DNA of 64,000 nucleotides from Closterium sp. Naga37s-1 (taxonomy: Eukaryota > Streptophyta > Zygnematophyceae > Desmidiales > Closteriaceae). The stretch lies in NCBI GenBank assembly GCA_947471745.1, contig CANJKZ010000093.1, forward strand, positions 811,501 to 875,500, written 5' to 3'. How positions within the stretch are numbered: the first letter of the stretch is position 1; every line of letters starts with the position of its first letter. A model generated the notes under the pieces. That model searched no databases. It saw nothing but the letters and a program-made list of their open reading frames with translations, and was not told the DNA's origin. Position numbers and translations under genes: made by a program. Below, in pieces: positions 11,660 through 24,770 of the stretch.

Positions 11660-12858
11660 TAACATTGGGGCGTAGAAAGTACTTGAATCAGCACCGGCGG
11701 CTTGGAAGGAGAAGGTCCTTAAAACTCTTACCGCGGAGGAAGTTTTCGGGGCCACTAAGCTGGTCAGAATAAACTCATACCGGCCCGACGAATTTCTCTA
11801 CTACAAGCTGCTCTACACAGTCGACAACAAATTATACGGAAAAAAGAGTGACGGTAGATGCGGAAGGTGGTGTCAGAGAAGTGCGATATGCTCGCACGAC
11901 GGAGGTGAATTTGGAGAAGGCGATGCCGATGGCCGAGATAGGTGGAAGCGTACGAGGGACACTGGGCGCGCCAAGAACAAGGTTGTTGCAATCACGACTC
12001 TGTGAAAAAGGGGAGTCAGCTGAGCTGCGTGGCCTAAGGAGGGCACTGAAACCCCAGCTCATGAAACCAAAACCGCAGCAGCAGTGGGAGGAAGATTGGG
12101 GGAAGCCCATCGATTGGAAAAAGGCCATTGAGGCAAGGGACTCGTTGGTGACGCCGGCCAGGGCAAGAGAAGTGGTGCTACGGGCACACAGTAAAAACTT
12201 GCAAGCGGGGGAACGTATGCCTTTTCCTGGGAGCAAGAGCCAACTGTATTCATTGCGGAGGGGTGGAGACCCTGGACCACTGTATTCTAGACTGCCCGAG
12301 AGTAAAACCGGTCGCGGAAGTGATTCAGAGGGCGCTTCATTTGATGAACCCATGCCGCCAGGGGGAGACGGTCGGTGACTTACTGTTCCAAGAAACATGC
12401 ACACGCTCCGGGTTTAGGGTTTAGGGTCACACCAGATCTGGCTTACGAGGTGCAACGCGATATGGAGAGGGGTGAGATTCCAGCCCAAGAGGGTTTTGAG
12501 GAAGATCAACGTCCAATTCACACGACACGTTCGAATCTACAGCATGGCGAAGAAGAGACAGGCAAGACGGAAGAGCCACGGAAACAGAAAGGATTGGGAA
12601 CACCTGGCAAAAGATGAGGCAGGGGTGCTGAGCAAACTCTACAGCGCGGAGGCATCATTAAGGTAAAGGGAAGGGTTCAAAGCTATCTGGGAGGACCCGC
12701 TCGTCTCCTTTCAACCACCATAGAGAGGCAACGGGAGGGTGCATCTATAAGTGTAGATAATACACCTCCCCACATGTCAGTTACGACTGAGGATGCTCTT
12801 GTATGCTACTCGCTATAGTGTAATATCATCAAAAAAAAAAACAAACAAACAAACATTG
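11660..12858 (+). mobile_element. LINE 3' fragment with zinc-binding domain and A-rich tail
   Basis: The + strand reads AAWKEKVLKTLTAEEVFGATKLV near 11690, then, in another frame near 12200-12420, NCIHCGGVETLDHCILDCPRV, the CxxC-H-C pattern of the zinc-binding domain that follows reverse transcriptase in plant-type LINEs. The unit ends with an A-run followed by CAAA repeats (about 12830-12858), a typical 3' tail. Frame changes between the pieces show that it is decayed. Only the 3' kilobase is present, as expected of a 5'-truncated insertion. A short double TTTAGGG at 12410-12426 lies at the end of the zinc-domain frame and is probably chance. Confidence 0.65.
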
Positions 12859-13282
12859 GGGCATAAAGCATCATCAGAGCATACTGTAGATGATGAAACC
12901 TATGCTGAGAGACATGGCAAGAATTTACCCTGCGGATGCCTTTTTGAAGGCCTCGGTGTGAAGCCTTATAGGAAATGTCCCGGGGTTGGCTTGGCTATAC
13001 TGCTCATATTGTAGGAACAAGGTTGATGACAACACCGCTGGAAATGCCTGATGGGTACGACTACACTTATCGTGCGAATGCCTAATTGGTCCACGTCAAA
13101 CCCCCTAGCTCTAACCCTCAGGTGGCACCCATTGTTCGAGCCTGTTTTAAGAATGCTTGAGTGAAACTTCTGCATAGAATTATTACAAGGAACTCCCACT
13201 ACAAACCCATGGTAATAACTTTGGTAAATACATATATTAAAACCCTTCTTGGATCTTGTATTATGGTTCATGCTAGGCAGCC

Positions 13283-13690
13283 ATGCTATTTCGTGCAGGC
13301 TCGTTCATGTGGGCTCGCTCATGCGAGCTCTGCCATGCAGGCTCGGCCATGCAGTCTCGGTCATGCGGGTTTGGTCATGCGGACTCGCTCATACGGGCTC
13401 GATCATGCGGGGCCCGCTCATGCGGGTTCGGTCATGCGGGCTCAATCATGCGGGCTCGCTCATGAGGGCTCGATCTTACGAGCTCTGCCATGCGGGCTCG
13501 GTCATGCGGGCTCGGTCATGCGGTCTCAGTCATGCGGGTTCGGTCATGCGAGCTCGCTCATGCGGGCTCGCTCATGCGTGCACGCTCATGCGGGCTTGCT
13601 CATGCGGGCTTGCTCATGCGGGCTCGCTCATGCGGGCTCGTTCATGCGGGCTCGCTCATGCGGGCTTGGCCATGCGGGCTCGGTCGTGCG
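13283..13690. repeat. 14-bp minisatellite, about 29 units
   Basis: Tandem units close to GCGGGCTCGGTCAT, varying mainly at the centre (GCTCG, GTCTC, GTTCG), run from about 13283 to 13690. Because the unit is not a multiple of three, all frames cycle through similar peptides (HAGS, LMRARSCG), giving long but meaningless open frames. Confidence 0.9.
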
Positions 13691-13693
13691 GCA

Positions 13694-14386
13694 ACTCCGG
13701 GCAGCCCTGGCTATCCGTATGGGCATTCGACAGAACGCACCTACTATTTGCGAGTGTGGCGAACTTGTGGCAGACTGCAGCCTACCCAACCATCCCCTCC
13801 ACTGCAGCCTTGGCCCGGACAGGACGCACACCACCAGCTAGCATCTGGAGTGGCAAAGATCGTTAGGGAGGCGCTGCTGGTAGTATACCTAGAGAATGGC
13901 ATGTACTCACCGCCGGACAACCCGGAGAAGGAAGATGTCATCCTACGCGACCCTGGCAGTGGGGAGACGTGGATCACTGATGCCACCAACACTGACCCCG
14001 TGCTGCAGAACTGAGACCCCACAGCCTGCAAGACTCCCGAATGGGCAGCATGGGAAGCATAGAGGCAAAAGGTAAGGGAATACTACAGGCACATCGAACA
14101 CGTCGTGTTCTGCGCCCTGGCCGTCGAGACGTATGGGGCAAATGCGCCACCCACGACGACGTTCCTGAAGCTGCTAGCCACAGCAGCAGCAAGGAACCGC
14201 TGCAGGCCGAAATTTGCCGAGAAGGCTTGCAACTTCAACCAACGCTGGGCGCTAGCACTCCAGCGCTCCCAGGCAAACGTCCTGCACACCAAGGCCAGGG
14301 AATCGATTGAGGAGGCGCACCCCCAGATGCAGGCGGACCCATGGCCGCTGCTCGTGGGGGACGTCCTCCACACGCCGGAGGGGTAG
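13694..14386 (+). mobile_element. C-terminal fragment of a second LINE-type retroelement
   Basis: Frames on the + strand read ALAIRMGIRQNAPTICECG, then NHPLHCSLGPDRTH (a C-C-H-C zinc-like site), then DVILRDPGSGETWITDATN, then VFCALAVETYGANAP and FNQRWALALQRSQANVLH. This order resembles the tail of large algal and protist reverse-transcriptase proteins, where a zinc motif precedes a nuclease-like domain and a conserved ALQR helix. The frames are broken, and no reverse transcriptase core remains. The fragment abuts the minisatellite. The family call rests on remembered motif order and is moderate. Confidence 0.5.
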
Positions 14387-14492
14387 AGGAACGCTAAGGG
14401 GGTGACGGGGGGGGGGGGAGGAAGGGGATTTAAGGCTGTTACTGGAAAAATCTCCATAATTGTACCATGCCTGAATCAAGACAAAGGACCGT

Positions 14493-14592
<100 letters not shown>

Positions 14593-14977
14593 CTAGGAGC
14601 TAATCCTTAGTCTCCCAGCCTCTCCTAGCCTCTCTAGCCTATCCTAGGCCATTCCTCCTAGTATATAAGCCTATGCTGGGCTCCTTTCCCCTCATTATTC
14701 TCGTTTGAGTTCATTCCTTCTAAAAAACCGGAAACACACGAGAAAACTTGCGAGTACCCTCGAACAGGTTCTTCACCCGGGCTCGCGTTTTGGTGCATCA
14801 ATTTTGCTATTCACACTAGACTGATTATAGTATGTGTCACGGTAGAAGAATGGAATTATTTGGTTGGTACGCTCTGGTTGGAGTAAGCACGAGCAGAGAA
14901 CACTCTAGAGCACACAACTACACATTGATTCAGAATCACAGCAAGCCTTGGAACTCTGATTTACAGGATAGAAGTTG

Positions 14978-14985
14978 ATCCACTT
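14978..14985. repeat. Left target-site duplication of the hAT element
   Basis: ATCCACTT, immediately before the terminal CAGGGCCTA. The identical 8 bases follow the right terminus at 25122-25129. Confidence 0.9.
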
Positions 14986-15348
14986 CAGGGCCTACCTTTG
15001 GATTTTTGGTACTCTGATTTCCAGAGTGGTTTTTTTGCCAACTCTGAAATCTAGGGTTGTTCCTACGCCTTACTCTGATGTGTCAGAGTAACCCTATGTT
15101 TTGGAAAAAAAAACCCAGTCACGTCAGAGTAATAATTTGCTTTACTCTGATGTTAGTTAACTAAGGTTGTATTGTATTGTATGCCCTTTATGGGTTTTTT
15201 ATTACGCCTTTAGTAAAAGCAATTTGTTTTATTTCAGTATTTATTTTGGGGAGGCGAGGCTAGTTTTAAAATTTACTACTTATAGCAGTCCCATAATTAA
15301 ATAACACCTTAACTAACTACCTAGCTGAATAGAGCTTATAGTACACTT

Positions 15349-15795
15349 CTACTCATGCTCGCCCTCCGAATCAGACTCGCCCTTCTCCTTCCCCTTTGCG
15401 CTCACTGGTGGGGCGTGCGCAGGCTTCTTGGCGGGGCTACGCTTCTTCTGCTTGTGCCAGATGTCAACGACTTCATGCCACACGAAGTCGTACTCAAGCA
15501 TGTGGATGCTCATCAGCTCTGTCAGACGGGCGTCGTTGAGTGACGTGCGCCCCCACCTCTTGATGACGTTTTGCCTACTGAAGCCACGTTCGCACTCAAC
15601 AGTGCTCAGTGGAAGCACGGCCAACGCCTGCCACATCAGCATCAGGTTGGGGTACATGCGAGGCCAGTCACGTGTCTTCAACAAAATCTGGAGCCCCTGA
15701 TGGAAGTCCTCTTCCTCGTGGTGGTTCTTGAGAATGTGACAAAACGTCTTCAGCTTGAGCTCAGCTGCTCGCAAATTGAAACATGCGTTTGGCAA
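15349..15795 (-). pseudogene. hAT transposase C-terminal dimerisation domain
   Basis: The reading ends with LALWQALAVLPLST-like (MLMWQALAVLPLSTVECERGF), RWGRTSLNDARLTELMSIH, the hAT C-terminal dimerisation motif; the E in STVECERGFS is the expected last acidic catalytic residue. The tail is Lys/Glu-rich and ends at 15349. This is the 3' part of the transposase whose upstream exons lie beyond the copia insertion. Confidence 0.85.
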
Positions 15796-15849
15796 AACAG
15801 GGGAGTTGTAATGTTTAAAAAAACATGGTCAAACAGTACAACCAAAACA

Positions 15850-18800
15850 ACCCAACGAGGCGGCTCTCCCAGGTCACTCAGGAGGTAGGTGAGCCAGCGT
15901 AACTCCTGTGCAGCCATGGCCCATGCGTAGATCTCAGCCTCACAACTGGAGCTGAGAACAGAAGACGAGCGGGTAGACCGCCAAGAAACAGAGCCGGAGC
16001 CAAGATTGAAGGTGTAACCCTGTGACGACCGCTGCGTAGCCAAGTCGTCAGCCCAGGAAGCGTCTGCGTGACCAGTGAGGACAACTCGAGCCCGTCCTCC
16101 AAGCACGAGCCCCATGCCCGACGTACTGCACAAGTAGCGCAACACCCTCTTAGTGGCATCCATGTGCTCCTTCCGGTGTCTCCCAGGAGCGACATAGCGT
16201 GCCAGAATGCTAAGAGGGTAGGCAAGGTCAGGTCGAATGTAGGTCATCAGGTACATGAGGCAGCCCACAAGCTCTGGGTACGGACCACTCGGCTCTACGG
16301 ACTCGTCCGAAGGTGGAGCTGAGAGCGAGTGGCGAGTAGGCAGAGGAGTGTGCTGTGGCGAGGAGTACGTGAAGCCGAAGCGCTGAAGGACCTGCTGCAC
16401 CATGTGTGACTGAGTCAAGGTAATGGTGCGCTGTGCTCTGTCCCGGGTGATCCGCAAGCCAAGATAGCTTGCTCAGCTCACCCAGGTCTGTGCACGTGTG
16501 TCTCTTCTGCAACTCCGACTTCACGTGGGCGAGTCCCTCAGTGTCAGCAGTAGCAAAGACCAAGTCGTCGACGTACACGAGAACGAAGAACGGCGGCAGA
16601 GAGGTGTCGGTGCGTAGAAACAGCGACGGGTCAGCAGTGGAAGGAGCAAACCCAAGGGCCGCAAGAGTCGTCCTCAGTGTGTCGTGCCACTCACGGGGCG
16701 CCTGGCGGAGACCGTAGACTGGCCGCCGGAGGCTCCACTGGGTACCAGCAGGAAACGACCCAGTGAAGCCAGGTGGGCGGCGCAGCCAGATCTCCTTGTG
16801 CAGGCTGCCCTGTAGGAAAGCAGTGCTGAAGTCAAGAGAGTGAAGCTCGTAGTCACGCTGAGCGGCGACGTGCAGCAGAACCCGAATAGTGGTCATCTTC
16901 GGGGTAGGGGAGAAGGTATGGAAGAAGTCAACTCCCTCTCGCTGGCTGAAGCCTCGTGCAACGTAACGCGCCTTGAAGACAAGCGGAGAACCCAGCGGCC
17001 GCTTCACCCTGAAAATCCACATGCCACTGACAATGTTCGCCCCAGGTGGGGGAACCTCGTCGACATAGGTGCCTGTGGACTTCCAGGAAGCCATCTCTGC
17101 GTCCATGGCTGTTAGCCACTGAGAGGAGTAGGGACCCTCTATCGCCTCTGCGTAAGAGCGCGGGGTCGGGATGTTTGGAGCATTCGGGTCTCCCTCAGGT
17201 GCAAGCAGCATGGACACGAGATGAGGTAACGCAGCGGCAAAGCACTCAAACTCCTCCTGTCTGTCCTCAAGGACGTCCGTGCCAAGAGCACACTCACCCC
17301 CGACGGACGGAGGACAGACAGACTCAGACTCAGCAACAAGACTAGCGGCGTAGTCTAGACGACAGGCGGCAGCAAAGTCAACAAGCTCAGCAACTAGAGC
17401 AGACGCAGCAGTGGACTCAAACGAAGGGTCAGTGACAACAGTGGCCAGGAGACGCGTGACAGTAGGACTAGCAGCACGAAGGGAGTCAGACTCCGGGTCC
17501 AGACCGTCAGGAAGAGAGGACGCAGGAGGAGATGGCAGAGGGACACGCTGCGGAGCAGTGGAAGGACGAAGTGCCATCAGGTGTGTGCCGGGGACAGGGG
17601 TAGGACGCTGACGCGGAACACGACGACCAGTGCGGGCAGCGCGAATAGGCGACGCAGGACGAGACTCAGGTGACGCAGGACGAGACGCAGGCTCACGACG
17701 CTCCGTAAGACCTCTAGTCGGCCCAGAGTAAGGAGAAGGACCAGGCAGTGGAGAGGCTGGCTGTAACTGTGACTGCGACTGGTCAGGCGGTGGACTCAGT
17801 AAGGGAGGAGTAGGACCAGTAGAAGGCGGGAGGCCAAGAACATGCTGAAGGAGCGGAGCGTAGTACGGCCGCAGCCGCGCAGCGCCTCCAGAAACAGCAG
17901 AGACAGCACCAGTACCCCCAGCTCCAGGGTCTTTAGCTCCAACTCCCGCAGCACCACTAGCTCCAGCACCTCCAGCAGCTCCAGCTCCAGCAGCACCTCC
18001 AGCAGTAACAGCTCCAGCACCTCCAGCTCCACCTCCTGCAGCACCACCAGCCCCAGCAGCTCTAGTACCTCCAGTACGAGCACCTCCAGGACCAGCGGCT
18101 CCAGCACCTCCAGCAGCTCCAGCACCAGCAGTACCTCCAACAGCTCCAGCAGCTCCAGCTCCTCCAGCAGCTCCAGCACCAGCAGTACCTCCAGCAGCTC
18201 CAGCTCCAGCAGCACCTCGCTGGAGTCTCCAGCGGCGAGCAAACCACTCGCGCAGCTCCGGTGGAGAGAGAGGCTCCCGCCGAGACGAGGCACCTGCAGG
18301 AACTCCAGTAGACTCAGCACCCCCAGTCTCAGCAACCGCAGGCTCAGCACCCTCAGACTCGGCACCCCCAGGCTCAGCACTCCCAGGCTCCACACGCTCA
18401 GGCTCAGCACCCCCAGGCTCCGCACGCTCAGGCTCAGCACCCCCAGCAGCACCACCCCCAGTAGCAGCACCAGAGTCAACCGCTACCTCGACATGCTCGA
18501 CAGCGTCTACCTGGGACACACCTGAGGGAGCAGGACCCTGAGGGGGGAGGGGGTCTACCGGAGGAGGACCTGGTGCAAGGAAGAGCGGCGGGGGGGGGAG
18601 AGAAGCAGTGCGGTAGGGGAAGAGACGGTAAAAGGGAACCGACTTGTCGAACGTGACGTCCTGAGAGGGCAGGAGACGGCGCGAGGTGGGGTGGTAAAAC
18701 TGCCAGCCAGGCGCGTCAGGGACAAAGCCAAGGAAGACGCAGGGAATAGCACGGGCGGAGAGCTTGTCCGCGGACGTATCGCGGACAAAGGCACGATAAC

Positions 18801-21800
18801 CCCAGACCCGAAACACTGACGCATCGCCAACCTTCCCCGTCCAACGCAGTGTGGGCGAGGTCTCTGGCAAGGAGACACGGGGCCAGAGGTTGAGCTGATG
18901 CGCAGCGTATCGGACCGCAAACGGCCACAGAAAATGGGGGGCAGCCGCATGGACCATGGAGGTACGAGCGACCTCCATGACTAAGCCAATGCGGCGCTCA
19001 GCAACCCCATTCTGCTGCGGTGAGGCCGGGAGCGTGAACGTCTGGCGAATGCCCTCCCCACGACAAAAGTCCCGCAGACAGTCAGAGGCAAACTCACCAC
19101 CTCTGTCAGAGTGCAGACGCAGGACGGGAAAGTCCGTCTCGAACCGCTTGCGGAGCTGGAGACGGGCAGCGCGGATCCAAGGGATCAAAACATCAGGGAC
19201 CTCACCCTTGGTGCACAAGGGGAAGACCGTGGTGTAACGCGTGTAGTCGTCAACGACCAGCAAAAAGTACCGCTCGCGGTCCTGTCCACGGACGCGGGCT
19301 GGGCCCCACACGTCCATGTGCAGGGTCTGCAGGGGAGCAGTCGTCGGGGGGAACGAGGAGGAGTGCGGAGCGGCGTGCTGCCGCCCCTCGACACAGGGAA
19401 GGCAGGGAGGGGCAGGCGAGGGTGGGAGAGGAGGCAGAGTCTCTGGAAGTCCAGAGACAAGGAGACGTCGGTGCATGCCACGAAGGCGCTGCACCGAGGG
19501 GTGACCAAGCCGGTGGTGCCAAAGGACAGTCTGGTGCGACAAAGCGCGACACGAGCAGGGGGCCGCTAGCTGACCTGACGCAAACGCAGACGCAGACGCA
19601 GCCACATGAGGGGACACAGTGGTCAGTGTGTACAGACTCGAGCCAGGCGCTCGGGTGAACGTGGCCAGGTGCCGACCAGTCCGGGAGCACGTACAGTGGG
19701 TCACACGCTGACCTCCAGGGGTGAACTGGTCAACCCACACATCCTGGAGGTCAGCTCCACTCACCAAGTTCGTAGAAAACGAGGGGAGGTGGAGACCCGA
19801 CAGTGAGCCAGACGGGACAGCCGGACACGGTAGGACCGTGGAAGAGTGCGCAAGGACGGGGCCCCCAGAGGGGTCCGCTAGGGAGACTGCAACTGGCCGA
19901 CTGAGCGGCGTGAGTGTGGTGCTGTCGCGAAAGAAGGAGCGGGAAGCACCTGAGTCAAGTGTGAAGGTGTGCAAGGCCTCAGCAGGCGCAGTACCAGAGA
20001 GAGCAGACTCACCAGCACCTGGAGTAGCAGACTCACTAGCACCTAGAGCAGCAGCCTCACCAGCACCTAGAGCAGTAGACTCTATACCTGGGTCGGGCGG
20101 CACACACAGGTAACAGTCACCCTCAGCACTAGTAGACACAGCATACATGGCAGCAAGGATGGCAACAAAGTCTAGAGCAAAGATATCAACATTCTGCCTA
20201 AGCAGATCAGCCCAGCTAGGGAGCTCAGGAGCGTCAGGAAACTGCGCGCGCCAGGCGTCAGACAGGCAACCGAAACAGCGCTGCGACGTGTGTGGCCCTC
20301 CGCACGTCTCCCCACGGCCACCGCCGGTGCGGAGAACGTAAGTGCAGGGACCAGCACCCCCAGACCTCCCACGCCCAGCGTACCACTCACGAAGCTGCTG
20401 AGGCGACGGGGTCTCACGGGAAAGCTGCTGCTGCTGGCGCTGGCGACCGCCGAAGTCTCCACGCTGCGGAGCTCCACCCCGACCAGCACCACCGCCGCTG
20501 CCACCTCCAGCTCCGCTGCCACTGCCTCCACCACCATTGCTGCTGCCTCCACCACTGCTGCCGCTGCCTCCACCACCTCCACCGCCACCACCGACTCCCC
20601 CGCCCCCGCCACCACCCTTGCCTCCACCCCCACCCCCTCCGCCTCCTCCACCGCCACCACCGCCGCCCCCGCCGTCCCCTCCACCACCCTTGCCCCCCTT
20701 GCCTTTGCCGCTGCGGCGCCTCTCACTAGGAGTAGACGCAGCCCCGACCTGCTCGGTGCCAACGAGGTCGACAGCAGCAGCAGAAGCAACAGAGGGCAGA
20801 AGGAGAACGGGGGAACACCCCTCGAAAGGGGCGCGAGGGTCGCCGCGAGAAGCACCTACAGCAACTATACTCTTCTCAGCTGCAGTGAGGCGCTCCTCCA
20901 GTATGTCAACGGTGAGCTCGGTGGGGCAAAGGGAGAGAAAGTGGTCCCTGACTGAAGAAAGGGAGTCAGGGAGACGGGTGACTAGGTAGAAGAGAGTGAT
21001 GTACATGGGGGAGGGGGTTCTTGGCGCAGAACTCGGAGGGAAGCGCAGCGCGGTAGCGGGCGTCACTAGTGCGGAGGTGGGTAATGAGGTCAGGGACTGT
21101 AGCAAAGGCGGCCAGGTCAGGGAACAGGTACGGTAGCATGAGGCGGCTGAGAGTAGCAGTGGCAGGGGAGGAGTAGTGCGATACAACAGCGTCATACAGA
21201 GACTTAGCAGTCTTGTACTGACCAAAGTGCGCGCGCTCAGCAGAAGGCAGGTGACTACGAACAGCAAGGCGAGCAACAGCGTCACGAGTAGTCCACTGCG
21301 AGCGAACTGTACTGTCAGCATCGGCAGCAGGTGCAGTAGAGGCGCCGGACGTGAGATAAAAAAGAGAGACTCCGTCCTTAGAATCGCACTGAAGAAACAG
21401 CTGCAGATCATCTACCCAGACATTGAAGTCAACTGCACGACCCTCAGCATCGAAGGTAAGAACCGTAGGGCTAGCCATGGCGGCAGTAGCAGCAGTAGCA
21501 GCAGAAGCAGCAGGAGCAGCGCGAGCACGGCAGCGCGGCTCAGTAGGGCAGTGCGGCGCGGCTCGGTAAGGCGGCTCGGCTCGGCTGGGCGGCGCGGCTC
21601 GGCGGAGCGGCGCGGCTCAGCTGGGCGGCGCGGCTCGGCCGGCAGGCGGCGCGGGTAGCGCGCGTAGGGCAGGAGCTCACCAGGGGCGGGCAGGGCAGGC
21701 GCGACGGCGGGGCCGCAACGGCGACGACGGCGGTGGCCGCGACGGTGAGGCCGCGACGGCGGCTGCAGGCGCGACGGCGGCAGGGCAGGGCCGCGACGGG

Positions 21801-22250
21801 TGCTGCAGGCGCGACGGCTGCTGCAGGGCAGGACCGCTACGGCGGGGCCACGACGGCGGCAGCAAGCGCGACGGCGGAGACGGCAGGGCCGCGACGGCGG
21901 CTGCAGGTCAGGGGCAGCAACGGCTGCGGCAGGTCAGGGGCCGCTACGGCGGCTGCAGGTCAGGGGCCGCGACGTGGGGCGGCAGGGCAGGGCCGCTACT
22001 GGCGGCTGAGGCAGGCCGCGACGTGGGGCGGCAGGGCAGGGCCGCGACGTAGGGCGGCAGGGCAGGGCGCGCGATGGCGCAGGTGAGGCAGGCGCGACAG
22101 CGCGCTTCGGGCAGGTAGGAAAAAAAAACTTTTCGTGGTGGGCCCTTAAAAAAAAATCGTTCCCACTAGGGAACCTGCTCTTAAACCATGTGAAAGTAAA
22201 AGCGAGGAAATGAATGAACTAGCAAGCAGGTGGGTACAAGTAGGAAAACC
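15850..22250 (-). mobile_element. Ty1/copia LTR-type retroelement, broken, nested in the hAT
   Basis: Fossil element on the minus strand. Parts in order from the right: Gag (from about 21478), a Gly-rich stretch, zinc-knuckle-like region, protease (DSGASRSFF), integrase (HHRLGHPS, then DYTRYTTVF and HSDRGGEF), a long Ala/Gly/Pro-rich spacer, reverse transcriptase (YVDDLVFA) and a partial RNase H (SCEAEIYAWAMAAQELRW). The order protease-integrase-RT-RNase H defines Ty1/copia. It is broken, with a few breaks, and looks truncated at its 3' end; I could not recognise an LTR pair, so both limits are approximate. Because most of the polyprotein is still open, the insertion seems fairly recent, and it must be younger than the hAT copy that carries it. 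Confidence 0.85.
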
Positions 22251-22335
22251 TAGAAGTGTTGTACCCCATATGAGCTACCCCACTACAGCCTACACAGACT
22301 ATAGCATATAAGTTTTAACACAGTATTGCATTTTC

Positions 22336-24770
22336 CTAAAGCCACATGACAACGCGCCTCTCGCGCGTTTCCAGCTTGGGGGGCCACGATTCCACCTTGT
22401 ACAGCCTCGTGCCGCCCATGCGACGAAGATCCGCCATCCGCTCGGTCAGGTTTTGGACGGTGGTTTTGGCGAATGCCTTGCACAGCTTCTCGCAGTCGTG
22501 CATGGTGCCACCGAACTTGTGGCCAGCGATGGGCTCCTCGCTGAGCACGATCTCGCGGCGAACTGGGCGACCGCTTGAGTCCACGCCCTCCACTTGCATC
22601 ACACGGTTGCCGTCCTTGTGTCGCTCCAGGAAAGGCACCAGTTGTGTGCTCAGCCCCTCCTTGAACTTGTCTTCATAGTCGATGTAGCGGTGTCGTATGT
22701 ACGACACCGTGCGGTCCACCTCCTGCGTGACGATGTTGACGTCAACCTGGGGGGGTGTTGAATACAAACACACAAGTTCATATCAAATTACAGTGCCAAC
22801 AAACAAGATTACCCACGCACAAAAGCGAAATATAGTGATGCCATATAATTAGAACAACGTACCTTGCGCCGGTTCAAAAAGTTGAGCTCGGCCACGATGT
22901 CTGCCAAAAAAAATAGGCATGAGTGGAACTTGAAAGTCTGGACAATGCGAGCGATCGTGTGCCTGTACTCGATGAAGACGCATATCGCCGCCCCAAGAAC
23001 TTGCACATGCGCAGCACTGCGTCGCCCCGTGACAGCCACCGCAAATTGAAGAGTCCCTGGTGCTCCAAGTTGGTGTTGTGGTACACCAGCTGCAACTCCT
23101 TGAAGCGCTCGTACCAGGGAGTTGATTCCCCGACGATCGCACCCAGGGCCCTGATGGCACCGTCCACAATGTTAAAGTATGGAAACGCTTCTGCAGCCTC
23201 TTTGACCGCAAGAGCTTCACTGCACTGTGAGGAACAGAAGGGATGCAAAAAAATTGAAAGGTAAATTTACCAGTGATCACATACACATTGTTATTAGATA
23301 TGGACCAGCTTGAACATTAGAATAGAAGCAAAAATAACTCACCGGTGCGCGATGCAGTGGCACCCGACGAGATGCGGGATTTGCATGCGAAGGCGCGTCA
23401 CAAGCCCAGTTTGCGATCCGACCATGATGGAGGCGCCGTCTGTGGAAATCCCTACGAATTTCTGCAGGTCGATGCCGATGCTCTCCAGATGCTGGAGCAG
23501 AACCGCAAGCAGTGAAGGCGTGTCACACTAGTTGACGGTAAGTAACGACAGAAACTCCGTTACCACCACGTGGTTCTTCAGGAAAGTGACAAACACAATC
23601 ATGTGTTTGCCACGAGCGCGGTCAGTGCTTTCGTCGCAACTAATGCCAATGTATGGCGAGGCGTGCAGGTGTTGCATCTGCTCGCGGTGTAGGAACGTGG
23701 TTAATGCCTTCACCATTTCCGCAAAACCGTACCTGGCCAGTAACAAAACAACAAACTGTTATTGAAGATCGGATATCATAAATGAAATAGAATATCGACA
23801 TTTTACATTAACCGGGACTCACTGTCTGATGTACACGCCATAGGACTGGAGCGGTATGTCGGCGAACCCCTCCTCAGCGAGGAACTGCACCAGCCGCGGG
23901 TACATCTGTATCGGAGTGTCCATCTTGCACACAAAGACGATGCTCCGCATCAGCCGCGAAATTTGCGCGCCTTCTGGATCGCCCTTCGCAAAGTCATCTA
24001 TGCGCTTCTGCTCCTCGGTCTTCTTCATCAGGCCCATTTGCTTCTTCATGGCGTTGTCGTGCTAAACGCTCGCCTCGTGCCAGCGAAAGGATCCGATCTG
24101 GAGGTCCCGACCGCCTTTCCCATTGCGGCCGTCGCGGGCGTCGTCCTTCCCATGCTCTATGCAGACACTACAATGAACAGATGGAAAACCGTCAGTTGTT
24201 TTATCAAGAATTAACCATGGGAACCGCTGCAGTGGTAGCTCTTCTGAGCCTTCAAATACAACTTCTCCTTCGTCTCCTCGTCTGTGAGTTGGATAACAGG
24301 TGGTGGTTTGCTTGCGGGGCCGGCGGAGTCGGTGCAGGCTTCACGGGCTGCAGTCCAAACCCGAGCACAGACTGCGTGAAGCGCCGCTTCTTCTGCGTCT
24401 GTGAGGCGGTCGAGTCTGGCGTGGGTGCATCAATGACCTCTGTTGGTACGGTCGCGGCCGGTTCAGCAATGTCAGGGCGGTGCGATCCATCGCACCTCTC
24501 GTTCCCAATGGGGTGGTCGTTATCTTCCCAGCGTGGCGAACGCACCCACACCTCGACCCCATCGGAATGCTCATCGTCATCCCGACCATCCCGACGACAC
24601 CATTCGTCACCTCCCCATTCGTCGCCTTCACAATGCTGCTCGACTTCATGCTCGTGGGCACGATGTACCCCGTGCAGAAACTCAAGACCATTCATAGGGC
24701 GAGAGCTGCATGACGGCCCGGGATCAGGTTCAGGCGCCGCAACGTCAGCATTGTCTTCGTCGTAAGGCAT
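22336..24770 (-). pseudogene. hAT transposase, N-terminal and central exons (ZNF862/KIAA1586-like)
   Basis: Leftward exons. An acidic N-terminal region starts at ATG 24768-24770 (MPYDEDNADV). A zinc-finger block follows near 24100-24180 (CSVCIEHGKDDARDG with SFRWHEASV-HDNAMKKQ). Next come SRLMRSIVFVCKMDTPIQMYPRL and VQFLAEEG, GISCDESTDRARGKHMIVFV (first catalytic Asp), GISTDGASIMVGSQTG (second Asp), VGCHCIAHR, NLEHQGLFNLRWLSRGDAVLR and DYEDKFKEGLSTQLV. These match the hAT-like zinc-finger proteins related to ZNF862. An in-frame stop follows FLSLLTVN at about 23528, between the two catalytic Asp segments, so this copy is not functional. Confidence 0.8.

Noticed and set aside
12408-12426. Telomere-like TTTAGGG repeat
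   Set aside because: Only two units, lying at the end of a LINE reading frame; too short to be an interstitial telomere.
13161-14014. Three overlapping open frames of 170-226 codons with MRARSCGLAHAG-type peptides
   Set aside because: They are produced by the 14-bp minisatellite in all frames and run into a decayed retroelement fragment.
17796-18525. Ser/Leu-rich open frames within the retroelement
   Set aside because: Shadows of the Ala/Gly-rich spacer of the copia polyprotein on the other strand.
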